Part shown: one piece after another, positions 16,990-25,199 of the stretch | Numbering within the stretch: position 1 is the stretch's first letter | Layout: each line of letters begins with the position of its first letter | NCBI GenBank assembly: GCA_045650425.1 | Contig: JAZRRD010000031.1 | Span: 1-30,623 of the forward strand | Direction: 5' to 3' | From: RGIG1752 sp045650425 | GTDB taxonomy: Bacteria; Bacillota_I; Bacilli_A; RF39; UBA660 | Length of the DNA stretch: 30,623 nucleotides | Notes under the pieces: model-generated | What the model was told of the DNA's origin: nothing | Seen by the model: only the letters and a program-made list of their open reading frames with translations | Databases searched by the model: none | Program-made: the position numbers and the translations under genes

Positions 16990-18274
16990 ATTTTAGTTTA
17001 ATTGATTCACCATTTTCAAAATTTATATCTACTGAATTAGCAATATCTGATTGCAAAATTGTATATTCAGCTATTTTATTTTTGTAATCTTTAATATTAA
17101 TTTTTTCTTCTTTAAAATCTACGTTTAACAGATCAATTTCATATAGATAGTCGTCATCACTAACTATATATAAATCAAAATATTTTAGATCTTTAGTATA
17201 AGCAATAAAGATTTCTTTACAATCCAGAGATTCATTATTATTTTTTACTTCGATTTCTTTAATTGTTTCTATATTCCCTTCATAAAAATATAATGCACCA
17301 TCATAATATAAACCCACTCCACTAAACGGTAATTTTGATATTTTTTCTTGTTCTAAATTTAACCATTTAAAATCAATATTAATTCCATTATAAAGTTTAG
17401 TAATTACTGCATCTAAAGATATTGAATCATCCTCATTTATAGTAATATAATAATTTGTACCATTTCTAATTGCTAAATAAAAAATTTCATTATTATTTAA
17501 GTGCCTTGCAATGGCTATATTAGATATATTTTCATTATCATTAATTTTTATAAGTTTGTTATTTTGTTTTGTTAAAATCGCATCCTTTTGGATATCAGGA
17601 TTTATGTGAGCGAAATAAAAATTATTTTCGCTATCTTGAAGAGCAATTATTTCATCTTTATCATTATTATCTAAATATGAAATTTTGATAATGTCTGCAT
17701 TTTCTATTTCCAAATTTATTTTTTGTTCATTGTAAGTATAAACTATTTTGCCGCCATTGACTTGATAACTTGTATTTATTCCTTCGTCTTTTTCTTGAAA
17801 TAAAGCTTCTTTTTTCTGATAAGCTTCCTCAAACGAAGAATTTATTTTTAAATTTTTAACTAGCAATTCACTTTTATTAACCGAATTATCTTTCTTTAAA
17901 TAAATAAATTTATAATAAGAGAATGCTAAACCTAAAATCAAACCTATTATTGATACTATTATAAGTATTTTTCCCAAAATATTTTTTTTCTTAGAGTTAG
18001 ATACGTCTTGCTCTTTAACTTCCATATCTATAACATCAGGATTACCATCAATAGATTCTTTATGTTCAACATTTTTTGAAACTTCTTGCAACTCATTATT
18101 GTCGTTGATATCAAGACTATTTAATTCTTCATTTTCTTTTACAACCTCAACAGAATTATTTTCAAAAAAACTTTCATTAACATTTAAAGTTTCAATTTCA
18201 TCATCTAGGTTTTCTATTTCTTCCACAACAAGTTCTGTAGGAATATCTATAATATCATCAGCGTTATTTTTCAT
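16988..18274 (-). CDS. Single-pass membrane protein of unknown function
   Basis: I do not recognise this family. The first 95 residues are very acidic and low in complexity (DDIIDIPTELVVEEIENLDD), then a KKKN stop-transfer signal and one membrane helix (about residues 98-120, ILIIVSIIGLILGLAFSYY). The remaining 300 residues should be outside the cell. This part has an alternating beta-rich pattern with Asp/Asn loops (KISYLDNNDKDEIIALQDSE, IKINDNENISNIAIARHL), reminiscent of a beta-propeller or a WD-like repeat fold, but no clear repeat unit could be fixed. A GGAGGGG site precedes the ATG. It follows dusB by 47 nt on the same strand and may share its transcript. No catalytic motif was seen. 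Confidence 0.7.
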   Translation of the reverse strand: MKNNADDIIDIPTELVVEEIENLDDEIETLNVNESFFENNSVEVVKENEELNSLDINDNNELQEVSKNVEHKESIDGNPDVIDMEVKEQDVSNSKKKNILGKILIIVSIIGLILGLAFSYYKFIYLKKDNSVNKSELLVKNLKINSSFEEAYQKKEALFQEKDEGINTSYQVNGGKIVYTYNEQKINLEIENADIIKISYLDNNDKDEIIALQDSENNFYFAHINPDIQKDAILTKQNNKLIKINDNENISNIAIARHLNNNEIFYLAIRNGTNYYITINEDDSISLDAVITKLYNGINIDFKWLNLEQEKISKLPFSGVGLYYDGALYFYEGNIETIKEIEVKNNNESLDCKEIFIAYTKDLKYFDLYIVSDDDYLYEIDLLNVDFKEEKINIKDYKNKIAEYTILQSDIANSVDINFENGESIKLK

Positions 18275-18321
18275 ATTCCCCTCCTTATTCTTTTTATTCT
18301 AATATAATAATAATCATTAGA

Positions 18322-19296
18322 TTAAGCGTTGTCAATAAGATAGTTATCTAATATTTCAAATAATTCTTCCTTAGTTTTAACTGAGCAAATTTTATTTTTC
18401 ATTCTCTTACTCTCAGGTAACGATTTAAAGTAATAAAGTAAATGGCTTCTTATTTCTAACATAGCTGCTTTTTCATTTTTATCTTCTATTAGCAGGTTTA
18501 AATGTCTTTTCATCATATCAATTTTTTCTTTTAAAGTTATTTCTTTTATATCTTTACTCTCAAGAAAATTTACGCACTCTTTTATTAACCAGGGATTGCC
18601 AATACATCCTCTACCTATCATAACAGCATCACAGTTTGTTTCTTTTAGCATTCGCGAAAAGTCTTCTTTAGATGTTACATCCCCGTTTCCTATTACAGGA
18701 ATTGAAACAGCCTTTTTAACTTCTTTTATAATATTCCAATCGGCTTTTCCGGAATAACCCTGACTTCTAGTTCTCGCATGAATCGCTATAGCTTTTGCCC
18801 CACACTCTTCACAAGCTTTTGCAACTTCAACAGCATTAATGTGTTCTTGATCCCAACCACTTCTTATTTTAACTGTAACCGGAATATTTACCGCATTCAC
18901 CACAGCAGCTACTATTTCTTTAATTTTATTAATATCTTTTAATAGAGCACTACCAGCTTGACTTCTTAATGCCACTTTAGGAACCGGGCACCCCATGTTG
19001 ATGTCAATTATATCAGGATGCATAAGTTTCTCAATTTTTTTTGCAGCATCTACAAAGGATGCAACATCACTTCCAAATATTTGTTGAGCAATTGGTCTTT
19101 CTAATTCATCCATTTTAAGCATTTCTAGTGTTTTTTCATTGTCATAAGAAACAGCTTTATCACTAACCATTTCTGCATATATTAAACCTGCACCCATTTC
19201 TTTAATTATTTTACGATAACTTGTATTACTTATACCAGCCATAGGAGCAAGTACAACTTGGTTTTTTATTTCAACATTTCCAATATAAAAACTCAT
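18322..19296 (-). CDS. dusB: tRNA-dihydrouridine synthase
   Basis: This FMN enzyme reduces uridines in the tRNA D-loop. Visible motifs are VVLAPMAGISNTSYR (FMN site), IDINMGCPVPKV with the catalytic Cys, VKIRSGWD, IAIHARTRSQGYSG, PVIGNGDV and DAVMIGRGCIGNPWL. The wording of these motifs is closest to DusB of Firmicutes. The start was set at the ATG at 19296 (MSFYIG) because GGAGG lies 6 nt upstream; a TTG start at 19317 would put that site inside the gene. The length of 324 residues is normal. The gene starts a transcription unit that may include the membrane protein downstream. Confidence 0.93.
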   Translation of the reverse strand: MSFYIGNVEIKNQVVLAPMAGISNTSYRKIIKEMGAGLIYAEMVSDKAVSYDNEKTLEMLKMDELERPIAQQIFGSDVASFVDAAKKIEKLMHPDIIDINMGCPVPKVALRSQAGSALLKDINKIKEIVAAVVNAVNIPVTVKIRSGWDQEHINAVEVAKACEECGAKAIAIHARTRSQGYSGKADWNIIKEVKKAVSIPVIGNGDVTSKEDFSRMLKETNCDAVMIGRGCIGNPWLIKECVNFLESKDIKEITLKEKIDMMKRHLNLLIEDKNEKAAMLEIRSHLLYYFKSLPESKRMKNKICSVKTKEELFEILDNYLIDNA

Positions 19297-19333
19297 AAAA
19301 CACCTCCATAAAATCAATAAATTCTATTAATGA

Positions 19334-19339
19334 ATTATA
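19334..19339 (-). promoter_or_regulatory. Likely -10 box of dusB
   Basis: Minus-strand TATAAT lies 37 nt ahead of the ATG at 19296. No good -35 hexamer is visible, so confidence is limited. Confidence 0.4.
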
Positions 19340-19354
19340 CTATAAAATCTAAAT

Positions 19355-19381
19355 AAAAAAAAGAATCAATCTATTAATTCT
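19355..19381 (-). terminator. Weak terminator of pduL
   Basis: AGAAT and ATTCT pair around a 10-nt loop, followed on the minus strand by T8. The stem is short, so this is a tentative call. Confidence 0.4.
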
Positions 19382-19386
19382 CTTTT

Positions 19387-19950
19387 CTATATAATAACTT
19401 CTAATTCTTCATTACCTACTAATAGGAAAGCATTGGCATCATCAGTATCTAAATGCAATTCAGTAGCAGCATTATCAGTTATTTTAGCATATGCGTCTAT
19501 AACACCACTTTTTTCTCCAGGAATTACAACTTGAACTTTTTGGTCATTTTTTAAATTTAACTTTTCTGCATCTTCTGTATTCATATGTAAATGACGGTTC
19601 GCAATGATACAAGCCTCAGATAATGTTACACTACCCTTAGGCCCAATAACTGTAATTTCAGCTGCTCCAGCTAAGTCACCACTTTTTCTTACTGGTGGAT
19701 TTACTCCTAAAGCTCTAGCATCATGACGTGAAACTTCAACTTGATTATAAGGTCTAAATGGTCCTAAGATTCGAACATTTGCCATTTCTCCTTTTGGACC
19801 TTTTATGGTCACAACTTGATTACTAGCATATTCACCAGGTTGTGTTAATTCTTTTTTAATTGTTAATTCTTCATCAAATAACATTTTATATGTTTCTTCA
19901 TTTAAATGTAAATGACGATTACTAATTCCAACGTTTACTTTTATGTTCAT
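19387..19950 (-). CDS. pduL: Phosphate acyltransferase (PduL family)
   Basis: PduL interconverts acyl-CoA and acyl-phosphate. Two zinc-site motifs are clear: NRHLHLNEE near the N-terminus and ANRHLHMNTEDA about residue 120. VSRHDARALG and the paired GPKG turns also fit. No microcompartment targeting extension precedes the first domain, and no shell or diol-utilisation genes are nearby, so this is probably the cell's free phosphotransacetylase used with acetate kinase for ATP formation. The start at 19950 (MNIKVNVG) was chosen because GAGGGA lies 6 nt upstream; a TTG at 19968 lies just before that site. It is transcribed divergently from prs and appears to stand alone. Confidence 0.92.
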   Translation of the reverse strand: MNIKVNVGISNRHLHLNEETYKMLFDEELTIKKELTQPGEYASNQVVTIKGPKGEMANVRILGPFRPYNQVEVSRHDARALGVNPPVRKSGDLAGAAEITVIGPKGSVTLSEACIIANRHLHMNTEDAEKLNLKNDQKVQVVIPGEKSGVIDAYAKITDNAATELHLDTDDANAFLLVGNEELEVII

Positions 19951-20014
19951 TATAAATCCCTCTTTCAAAATATAACAAGAATATTATATATTATTTTGTT
20001 AATAAATTAAAGCC

Positions 20015-20042
20015 TTGAGTTAAATATTTTGTATGATAAAAT
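20015..20042 (+). promoter_or_regulatory. Promoter of prs
   Basis: TTGAGT (20015-20020), 16-nt spacer, TAAAAT (20037-20042). It overlaps an upstream in-frame ATG at 20033, which therefore cannot be the start. AAGGAG at 20051-20056 serves the ATG at 20063. Confidence 0.6.
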
Positions 20043-20062
20043 TTAATTATAAGGAGTATAGT

Positions 20063-21139
20063 ATGAGAATTAATGATTTAAGTTTAATTGTAATGGAAAA
20101 TTGCAAAGATTTCGGCCAAAAAGTTGATGATTACCTAAAAAAAATTAGAAAGACGGATAAAAGTTTTATTTTACCAGTTGAGGCAGTTAGATTTAGTGAC
20201 GGTGAAGGTAAAGTAAAATTACTATCTAGTATAAGAGGGAAAGATGTATTTATATTAAGTGACACACATAATTATAATATTAAATATAAAATGTATGGCG
20301 AAGAACATACTATGAGTCCTGATGAACACTATCAAGATATAAAAAGAACTATTTTAGCTATGATGGGACACGCAAAAAGAATAACAGTAGTAATGCCATT
20401 CTTATATGAATCAAGACAGCATAGAAGAAAAAGTAGAGAGTCTTTAGATTGTGCATTAGCTTTACAGGAATTAAAAGCATTAGGAGTTGATAACATTATT
20501 ACATTTGATGCTCATGATCCAAACGTCCAAAATGCAATACCTACCATGGCATTTGATAATTTTTATCCGACTAATGACATTTTGAAAGAATTTTTAAAAA
20601 ATGAGAAAATTGATAAAGAAAACACTTTAGTAATAAGTCCAGATGCCGGAGCAATGGATAGAGCAAGATTTTTAGCAGATATAATAAAAGTAGACGTTGG
20701 TTTATTCTATAAAAGAAGAAATTTAGCTAAAGTTGTAAACGGAATGAATCCAATTGAAGCTCATGAATATTTAGGAAAAGATTTAGAAGGAAAAAGCGCT
20801 ATAGTTGTAGACGATATGATAGCAAGCGGTAAATCATTAATAGATGTGGCAGAAGAGTTAAAAAGAAGAAAAGCAAAAAAAGTATTTTTCTTTTCAACTT
20901 TCGCTTTATTTACTCAAGGACCTGATATATTTATTGAAGCTCATAAAAACAAATTATTTGATAAAATTTATAGTACAAATTTAACTTTTGTACCAGAAGA
21001 GATAAAAGCATCTGATTGGTTTATTGGAGCTGACTGTACTGAATATTTAGCAGAAATTATAGATTATACTAATGCTGGTAAATCCATCTCAGAATTAATA
21101 CTTAAAAATTCTGCGATTCAAAATATAGATAATAACTAA
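20063..21139 (+). CDS. prs: Ribose-phosphate pyrophosphokinase (PRPP synthase), divergent long form
   Basis: It makes PRPP from ribose-5-phosphate and ATP for nucleotide synthesis. The family landmarks are present in altered form: RFSDGEGKVKLLSSIRGKDV, the flexible loop SRQHRRKSRESL (usually RQDRK), DNIITFDAHDPNVQNA, SPDAGAMDRARF, and the PRPP loop VVDDMIASGKSLID. The start at 20063 (MRINDLSL) has a perfect AAGGAG 6 nt upstream. At 358 residues it is longer than the common 315-320. The substitutions (FDAHDP for VDLHAxQ, ASGKS for DTGGT) place it in a divergent branch. It stands alone between a promoter and a strong terminator. Confidence 0.9.
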   Translation: MRINDLSLIVMENCKDFGQKVDDYLKKIRKTDKSFILPVEAVRFSDGEGKVKLLSSIRGKDVFILSDTHNYNIKYKMYGEEHTMSPDEHYQDIKRTILAMMGHAKRITVVMPFLYESRQHRRKSRESLDCALALQELKALGVDNIITFDAHDPNVQNAIPTMAFDNFYPTNDILKEFLKNEKIDKENTLVISPDAGAMDRARFLADIIKVDVGLFYKRRNLAKVVNGMNPIEAHEYLGKDLEGKSAIVVDDMIASGKSLIDVAEELKRRKAKKVFFFSTFALFTQGPDIFIEAHKNKLFDKIYSTNLTFVPEEIKASDWFIGADCTEYLAEIIDYTNAGKSISELILKNSAIQNIDNN

Positions 21140-21169
21140 AAAAGATTCAAGCAGTTCTTGAATCTTTTT
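21139..21169. terminator. Bidirectional terminator after prs
   Basis: AAAAAGATTCAAG (21139-21151) and CTTGAATCTTTTT (21157-21169) form a perfect 13-bp stem with a 5-nt loop. It serves prs and the convergent phosphatase-like gene. Confidence 0.9.
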
Positions 21170-21788
21170 AAATGTTTATATTTTCAATATTTATTAACTC
21201 TAAATTTTCATTAAATGTAGCACAATGAACACTAATTAAAGATGATGAATCAACTACTCTATCATTAAAGTTTAAGATAAGATTATTATCTAAGTTATAG
21301 GCAACATCACACCAATTAGAAAGTAATGAATTAACAGCTAACGTGTGCGTAAAAATTGCTATTTCTTCATCTTGATTTAACTTTGTTATTTCTTTAAAAA
21401 TTTTAGTCAACCTTTCCTTTGTATTATTGAAACTCTCTCCACTAGGTAATTTATAATCAAAATCATGTTCTTGATTTTCTTTAAAAAATTGAAAATTAGT
21501 TTTACTAGTTGCTACGCCTATTTTCCTTTCATTTAATTTATTTTCAATATTAATAGTTAAATTTAGTTTATTAGATAAATATTTAGCCGTTCCTAAAGCG
21601 CTAGCAAATCCAGAAGAATAAATACTTGAAATACTTTCTAAGTCTTTTAAACAAGATATTTCTTTAGCTTTATTTTCTCCTTCGATACTTAACGGTCTTT
21701 TTTCTCTTTTATTGTCTATATTTTCATCTTTTAAATAATCTATATTATTTAAAACTAAATTATTTACTATAAAATATATTTTTCTCAT
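21168..21788 (-). CDS. Histidine-phosphatase (phosphoglycerate-mutase-like) homologue lacking the RHG catalytic motif
   Basis: The fold is suggested by KIYFIVNN at the N-terminus, RPLSIEGENKAKEI, SISSIYSSGFASALGTAKYL, LNERKIG and IAIFTHTLAVNSLL. These line up with the PGM/histidine phosphatase pattern (IYFVRHGET, PLTxxGxxQA, SSDLxRAxxTA, E...G, VSHG). In this alignment the catalytic RHG is replaced by V8-N9-N10 and the Arg of the xxRAxxTA motif by Ser; the second His (FTHT) and a Glu (LNER) remain. A phosphohistidine intermediate is therefore not possible in the usual way, and the protein is probably a pseudophosphatase or has a new role. The ATG at 21788 has AGGTG at proper distance, preferred over the GTG at 21797. 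Confidence 0.72.
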   Translation of the reverse strand: MRKIYFIVNNLVLNNIDYLKDENIDNKREKRPLSIEGENKAKEISCLKDLESISSIYSSGFASALGTAKYLSNKLNLTINIENKLNERKIGVATSKTNFQFFKENQEHDFDYKLPSGESFNNTKERLTKIFKEITKLNQDEEIAIFTHTLAVNSLLSNWCDVAYNLDNNLILNFNDRVVDSSSLISVHCATFNENLELINIENINI

Positions 21789-21917
21789 TATTATCACCTA
21801 ATTTAATTATACTTGTTTTTTAATTAGTTCTCAATAGATAGATAACGATATAGACATTCATATTTTAAAAGGAAATCATCAAATTATTTTGTAATAATAT
21901 GTATGAAAGGAGTTAAC

Positions 21918-21977
21918 ATGTTAAAATTTTTTAGGTTTATTGTTTATTGTATATGGGAATATTTTAATTATAAATAA
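21918..21977 (+). CDS. Small ORF of 19 codons with a strong ribosome binding site
   Basis: AAAGGAG stands 5 nt before an ATG that opens MLKFFRFIVYCIWEYFNYK and then TAA. The peptide is aromatic and hydrophobic with basic residues near both ends, as in small membrane peptides. It is followed at once by a hairpin that can act as its terminator. No clear promoter was found; the region upstream is AT-rich. I know no family for it. It is isolated between two minus-strand genes, so the binding site is not explained by a neighbour. Confidence 0.45.
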   Translation: MLKFFRFIVYCIWEYFNYK

Positions 21978-21980
21978 AAA

Positions 21981-21998
21981 AAGATAATAATTTATCTT
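21981..21998. terminator. Hairpin between the small ORF and the nuclease gene
   Basis: AAGATAA (21981-21987) pairs with TTATCTT (21992-21998) around 4 nt, flanked by an A run on the left. It would end the minus-strand nuclease transcript and possibly the plus-strand small ORF. Confidence 0.7.
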
Positions 21999-22710
21999 AT
22001 TTTAATAATTCGCTTTCCCCGCTATTGTAGTTAATTTTTATTCCATCTTGAACATTATAAATAAATACATTAAATTTAATACCTTCACCCTTATCCTCAA
22101 TAGAATATGCTTCTATTTGAACGCCCTTAGCTAAAAGATTATCATTTTCAAAAACAGGAGTCACTTTATATAAAACATGATTATTAGTTTCTTTAATATA
22201 ATCTGCAACTTGATTTTCGAAAATTAGCATACTTTCTGAATTCATTTGTCTCGTACAAGTAATTAAATTTTTTTCATTTGCATTTTCTCCAGTTAATTGA
22301 TATCCAATTAAATGACATCGATTATATAAGTATTTTCCATCTACAATATCATATTTTATTGTATGCCATCCAGTTGGCTTAATCATCCCAATACTTCCAC
22401 GTTCTTCTTTAGGCATTAAATCTAAACTAATATTTGCATAGGCAGAGCCACATCTTTCCAAATTATCTAAATCACTATATTTTTCAAAAGATTTATTGTT
22501 TTTATCTTCTTCTGGAAAATCAGGTTCATTATTATTTAATATGACATAAGCTTTACCGTTATACTCAGGAATATTTCGCAGATCATATGAAGATTCAATG
22601 AAGGTTTTTGAATTATCTTCTGGCTCTTTATTTTTCTCAAAGAAATCTGTTGCAAAAATTATCAATATTGCAATTAAACTTATAATTAATTTTCTGGTTC
22701 TTTTTTTCAT
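21997..22710 (-). CDS. Secreted/membrane-anchored DNA/RNA non-specific endonuclease (EndA-like)
   Basis: A basic start and a hydrophobic helix (about residues 8-25) give export or a membrane anchor. The core matches the beta-beta-alpha-metal nuclease family: YNRCHLIGYQLTGENANEKN, then LITCTRQMN and MLIFENQVADYI. In relatives the first motif reads DRGHL; here Arg-Cys-His keeps the catalytic His and the following Asn residues (NEKNL, RQMN) keep the metal-binding position. The protein is 237 residues, typical of the streptococcal DNA-entry nuclease group. Such enzymes degrade extracellular DNA or make the single strand taken up in competence; no competence gene is nearby. It lies 58 nt behind the NHEJ ligase gene and may be co-transcribed with it. 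Confidence 0.85.
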   Translation of the reverse strand: MKKRTRKLIISLIAILIIFATDFFEKNKEPEDNSKTFIESSYDLRNIPEYNGKAYVILNNNEPDFPEEDKNNKSFEKYSDLDNLERCGSAYANISLDLMPKEERGSIGMIKPTGWHTIKYDIVDGKYLYNRCHLIGYQLTGENANEKNLITCTRQMNSESMLIFENQVADYIKETNNHVLYKVTPVFENDNLLAKGVQIEAYSIEDKGEGIKFNVFIYNVQDGIKINYNSGESELLK

Positions 22711-22768
22711 TTTACATCCTACTTTTATTTAATTTTATCTAAATAATAAAATTTAGTAAAGTATTAAA

Positions 22769-23644
22769 TTAAATAAAAGGATGTCTTAAATGATTATTTT
22801 TAGTTTTTTCTAAATAATTTACTTTAATTTTAATTTGAGGAAAAACATAAATAATATTTTTTTCATTATAATCCATAAATGGGGATTTTTTTTGTTTTTG
22901 TTCTTTTAATATTTTTTTTGATAATTCATATTTTTGTCCAACCGTTACTTTTCCTACATACAAAAGTTTATTATTTTTTTTCTCTCCTAATAAAAGCGAA
23001 AGTGTATTTTTATTTATGATGTATCCACCGATAAAAAATTCATCATCTTTTATATTTTTTATTTTTACCCATGAATTTGATCTTTCACCAATTTCATAAA
23101 TACTATCTTTTCTTTTGGCCACTATCCCCTCAAGCTCTAATTTAACAATTTCATTAAACAAATTAATTCCTTGTTCTTCAATAAAGAAAGTTTTATTAAA
23201 GTATTCATTTTCTGAATATTTTGCTAAGATTTTTTTTCTTTCTAAAAGAGTTAAATTTGTTAAATCTTTATTTTCAAAAAGAATATCAAAACATACAAAA
23301 GTAACTGGATTATTTTCTGCACAACGTTTTATCCTGATTTCACTCTTCATATTATTACGTTGTAATAATTTTTTAAAAGAAGGGCGATCATTGTCAAAAA
23401 GCACTATTTCTCCATCAAAAATTGTTTTAACAGTAACAAGATTTTTTATAATTTGGAGCTCCGGATATAAATGTGTAATATTTAATCCGTTTCGAGAATA
23501 TATAGTTAAACTTTTTGGTGAAGCATAAATTATAGCTCTAATACCATCGAATTTTATTTCGTATATATAATTTTTATCATTAAATGGTTTATCTAGCTCT
23601 TCAAGAAGCATAGGTTTAAGTGGTATATTTTTCCAAAGATTCAT
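22769..23644 (-). CDS. ligD: ATP-dependent DNA ligase, LigD ligase-domain type
   Basis: The nucleotidyltransferase motif I is YEIKFDGIRA with K31 as the likely adenylated Lys. Further motifs are YSRNGLNIT, FDGEIVLFD, FVCFDILF, EGIVAKRKDSIY and SWVKIKN, the standard order for ATP-dependent ligases. A C-terminal OB-fold region follows (IGGYIINKNTLSLLLG, GKVTVGQKYE). At 291 residues it contains only the ligase module; the polymerase and phosphoesterase domains of full LigD are absent. Its ATG overlaps the Ku stop by 4 nt, so the pair forms a minimal non-homologous end-joining operon. The gene symbol reflects the homologous domain, not a full-length LigD. Confidence 0.9.
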   Translation of the reverse strand: MNLWKNIPLKPMLLEELDKPFNDKNYIYEIKFDGIRAIIYASPKSLTIYSRNGLNITHLYPELQIIKNLVTVKTIFDGEIVLFDNDRPSFKKLLQRNNMKSEIRIKRCAENNPVTFVCFDILFENKDLTNLTLLERKKILAKYSENEYFNKTFFIEEQGINLFNEIVKLELEGIVAKRKDSIYEIGERSNSWVKIKNIKDDEFFIGGYIINKNTLSLLLGEKKNNKLLYVGKVTVGQKYELSKKILKEQKQKKSPFMDYNEKNIIYVFPQIKIKVNYLEKTKNNHLRHPFI

Positions 23645-24390
23645 TTGTATTTCTTTAAACTCTTTTCTAATGCTGCCATCAAATTATTTACTTGCTTCTT
23701 AGGTTTAGATTTTTTTGACTTTACTTCTTTTCCTTCAAGTTTATCATTAATAGCATCTCTGATATTATTTTGATATTCATCTTTATAATCCTCTGGTTTA
23801 AATTTTATACTTAAACTTTCTATTAACTGTACAGCCATATTAAGTTCTTTGTCTTTAAAATTTGATTCTATATCTTTTTCATTGATAGTTACTTCTTCAT
23901 CAAAATATAAAGTTGTCATAATAATTCCAAAAGAAGTTAATCTTAAAACACAATAATAAAATTTACTTCCCACAATTGTTTTTGCTAAAGCAACTTTTTT
24001 TGTTTTTTTTAACGCATTACAAAAAAGATTGTATGCCTTAGAATTACCCTCAGTCTCTAAGACATAACTTTTTTCAAATAATATAGGATCTATTTCTTTA
24101 ATATCTACAAAACCTACGATTTCAATTGTCTTGTCGTTTTCCGGTTTTAATTTGTCTAATTCTTCTTTTTCTAAAACTAAATAATTATCATTTTCATATT
24201 CATACCCTTTAACTATATCCTTTTCTTTAACATCTTTTTTACAATGTGGACAATATTTAATATACTTAATTCTTTGCAAACATTTTTTATGTAGTTGATT
24301 AAACGATGTGTCATTATTTTTTATAACCGGATTTATGACTACCGGAATGTTTACTAATGCAAAAGAAATATTACTCTTTATATTTGGCAT
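23641..24390 (-). CDS. ku: Ku homodimer protein for non-homologous end joining
   Basis: Bacterial Ku binds DNA double-strand ends and recruits the ligase. The protein opens with SNISFALVNIPVVINPV, then FNQLHKKCLQRIKYIKYCPHC and IVKGYEYENDNYLVLEKEEL, the characteristic Ku core including the CPxC turn common in Bacilli. VGFVDIKEIDPILFEKSY and the LAKTIVGSKFYYCVLRLT strand follow. A Lys-rich C-terminal tail ends the protein (249 residues, slightly short for the family). The start at 24390 (MPNIKS) has AGGTG about 6 nt upstream and was preferred over a GTG at 24399. It is the first gene of the end-joining pair. Confidence 0.93.
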   Translation of the reverse strand: MPNIKSNISFALVNIPVVINPVIKNNDTSFNQLHKKCLQRIKYIKYCPHCKKDVKEKDIVKGYEYENDNYLVLEKEELDKLKPENDKTIEIVGFVDIKEIDPILFEKSYVLETEGNSKAYNLFCNALKKTKKVALAKTIVGSKFYYCVLRLTSFGIIMTTLYFDEEVTINEKDIESNFKDKELNMAVQLIESLSIKFKPEDYKDEYQNNIRDAINDKLEGKEVKSKKSKPKKQVNNLMAALEKSLKKYK

Positions 24391-24456
24391 TTGTATCACC
24401 TATTAATATTATTTCCTAAAATAGGTAAAAAATTAGTGTTTTTGTTTTTTTATATA

Positions 24457-24492
24457 AAAAAAATCATAATGTTTATAAATTAACATTATGAT
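24457..24492 (-). terminator. Terminator of the SDR-patatin-yebC operon
   Basis: ATCATAATGTT (24463-24473) and AACATTATGAT (24482-24492) form a perfect 11-bp stem with an 8-nt loop. On the minus strand a T run follows. One arm lies in the last codons of the gene. Confidence 0.85.
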
Positions 24493-25189
24493 ATATATTT
24501 GATACATCTTCAATATCTTCAAGCATAGAAATAAGCTTTTCAAAGGTTTCTAAATCTTCGCCCTCTAAAGTAATTTTTTCTTTAGCAAACATACCTACTT
24601 CATCTATTTCATAATCAACATCTGATATTAATTTTTCTAATACATCTTTTACCTTATTATGATCTGTTGGATTTACACTTATTGTAATATAACCATCTTC
24701 ATTTTCAAAATCCACTAAATCAATTCCGGCGTTTACTAATTCTTCAAATATTTCTTCTTCATTTTCAGCTTTAATAGAAGTTACTCCAAGATAATCATAA
24801 TTATAGGATACAGAATTTGAAACCCCTAAGCTTTTATGAACTTTATTAAATGCTGCTCGTACAAACCCAACTGTACGATTAACATTATCTGTTAAACAAT
24901 CAATAATTAACGTTGAGGCACCAGGCCCAAAACCTTCATAAACTACTTTTGTATAATCATCTGCGCCTGCCCCCTTAGCTTTATCAATTGCACGATTAAT
25001 AATGTCTGAAGGAACTTGTTGTTTTTTTGCTTTTTCTACCAATCTTTTTAATGTAATATTTGATTCAATTTCAGGAACACCTTTTTTAGCAGCCAAATAT
25101 ATTTCTTTAGCAAAAGTTGAATATAATTTAGCTTTAATGGCACCAGTCTTTTGAATACTTGCTTTTCTAACTTCGTATGCTCTTCCCAT
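24473..25189 (-). CDS. yebC: YebC/PmpR (TACO1)-family protein, YebC2-like
   Basis: The opening GRAYEVRKASIQKTGAIKAK and EIYLAAKKGVPEIESNITLK, followed by VPSDIINRAIDKAKGAGADD, YEGFGPGASTLIIDCLTDN and NRTVGFVRAAFNK, are diagnostic of the family. The opening resembles the YeeI/YebC2 branch of Bacilli more than the MAGHSKWANI type. Members were long called transcription regulators; more recent work links YebC proteins to relief of ribosome stalling. The start at 25189 (MGRAYE) has GAGGTG upstream, which overlaps the TGA stop of the patatin gene, so translation is coupled. It is the last gene of a three-gene operon. Confidence 0.93.
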   Translation of the reverse strand: MGRAYEVRKASIQKTGAIKAKLYSTFAKEIYLAAKKGVPEIESNITLKRLVEKAKKQQVPSDIINRAIDKAKGAGADDYTKVVYEGFGPGASTLIIDCLTDNVNRTVGFVRAAFNKVHKSLGVSNSVSYNYDYLGVTSIKAENEEEIFEELVNAGIDLVDFENEDGYITISVNPTDHNKVKDVLEKLISDVDYEIDEVGMFAKEKITLEGEDLETFEKLISMLEDIEDVSNIYHNVNL

Positions 25190-25199
25190 ATTTATCACC

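Noticed and set aside
19387..19950. PduL as a sign of a bacterial microcompartment
   Set aside because: No encapsulation peptide, shell proteins or diol/ethanolamine genes are nearby; the gene stands alone as in Bacilli that use it for acetate metabolism.
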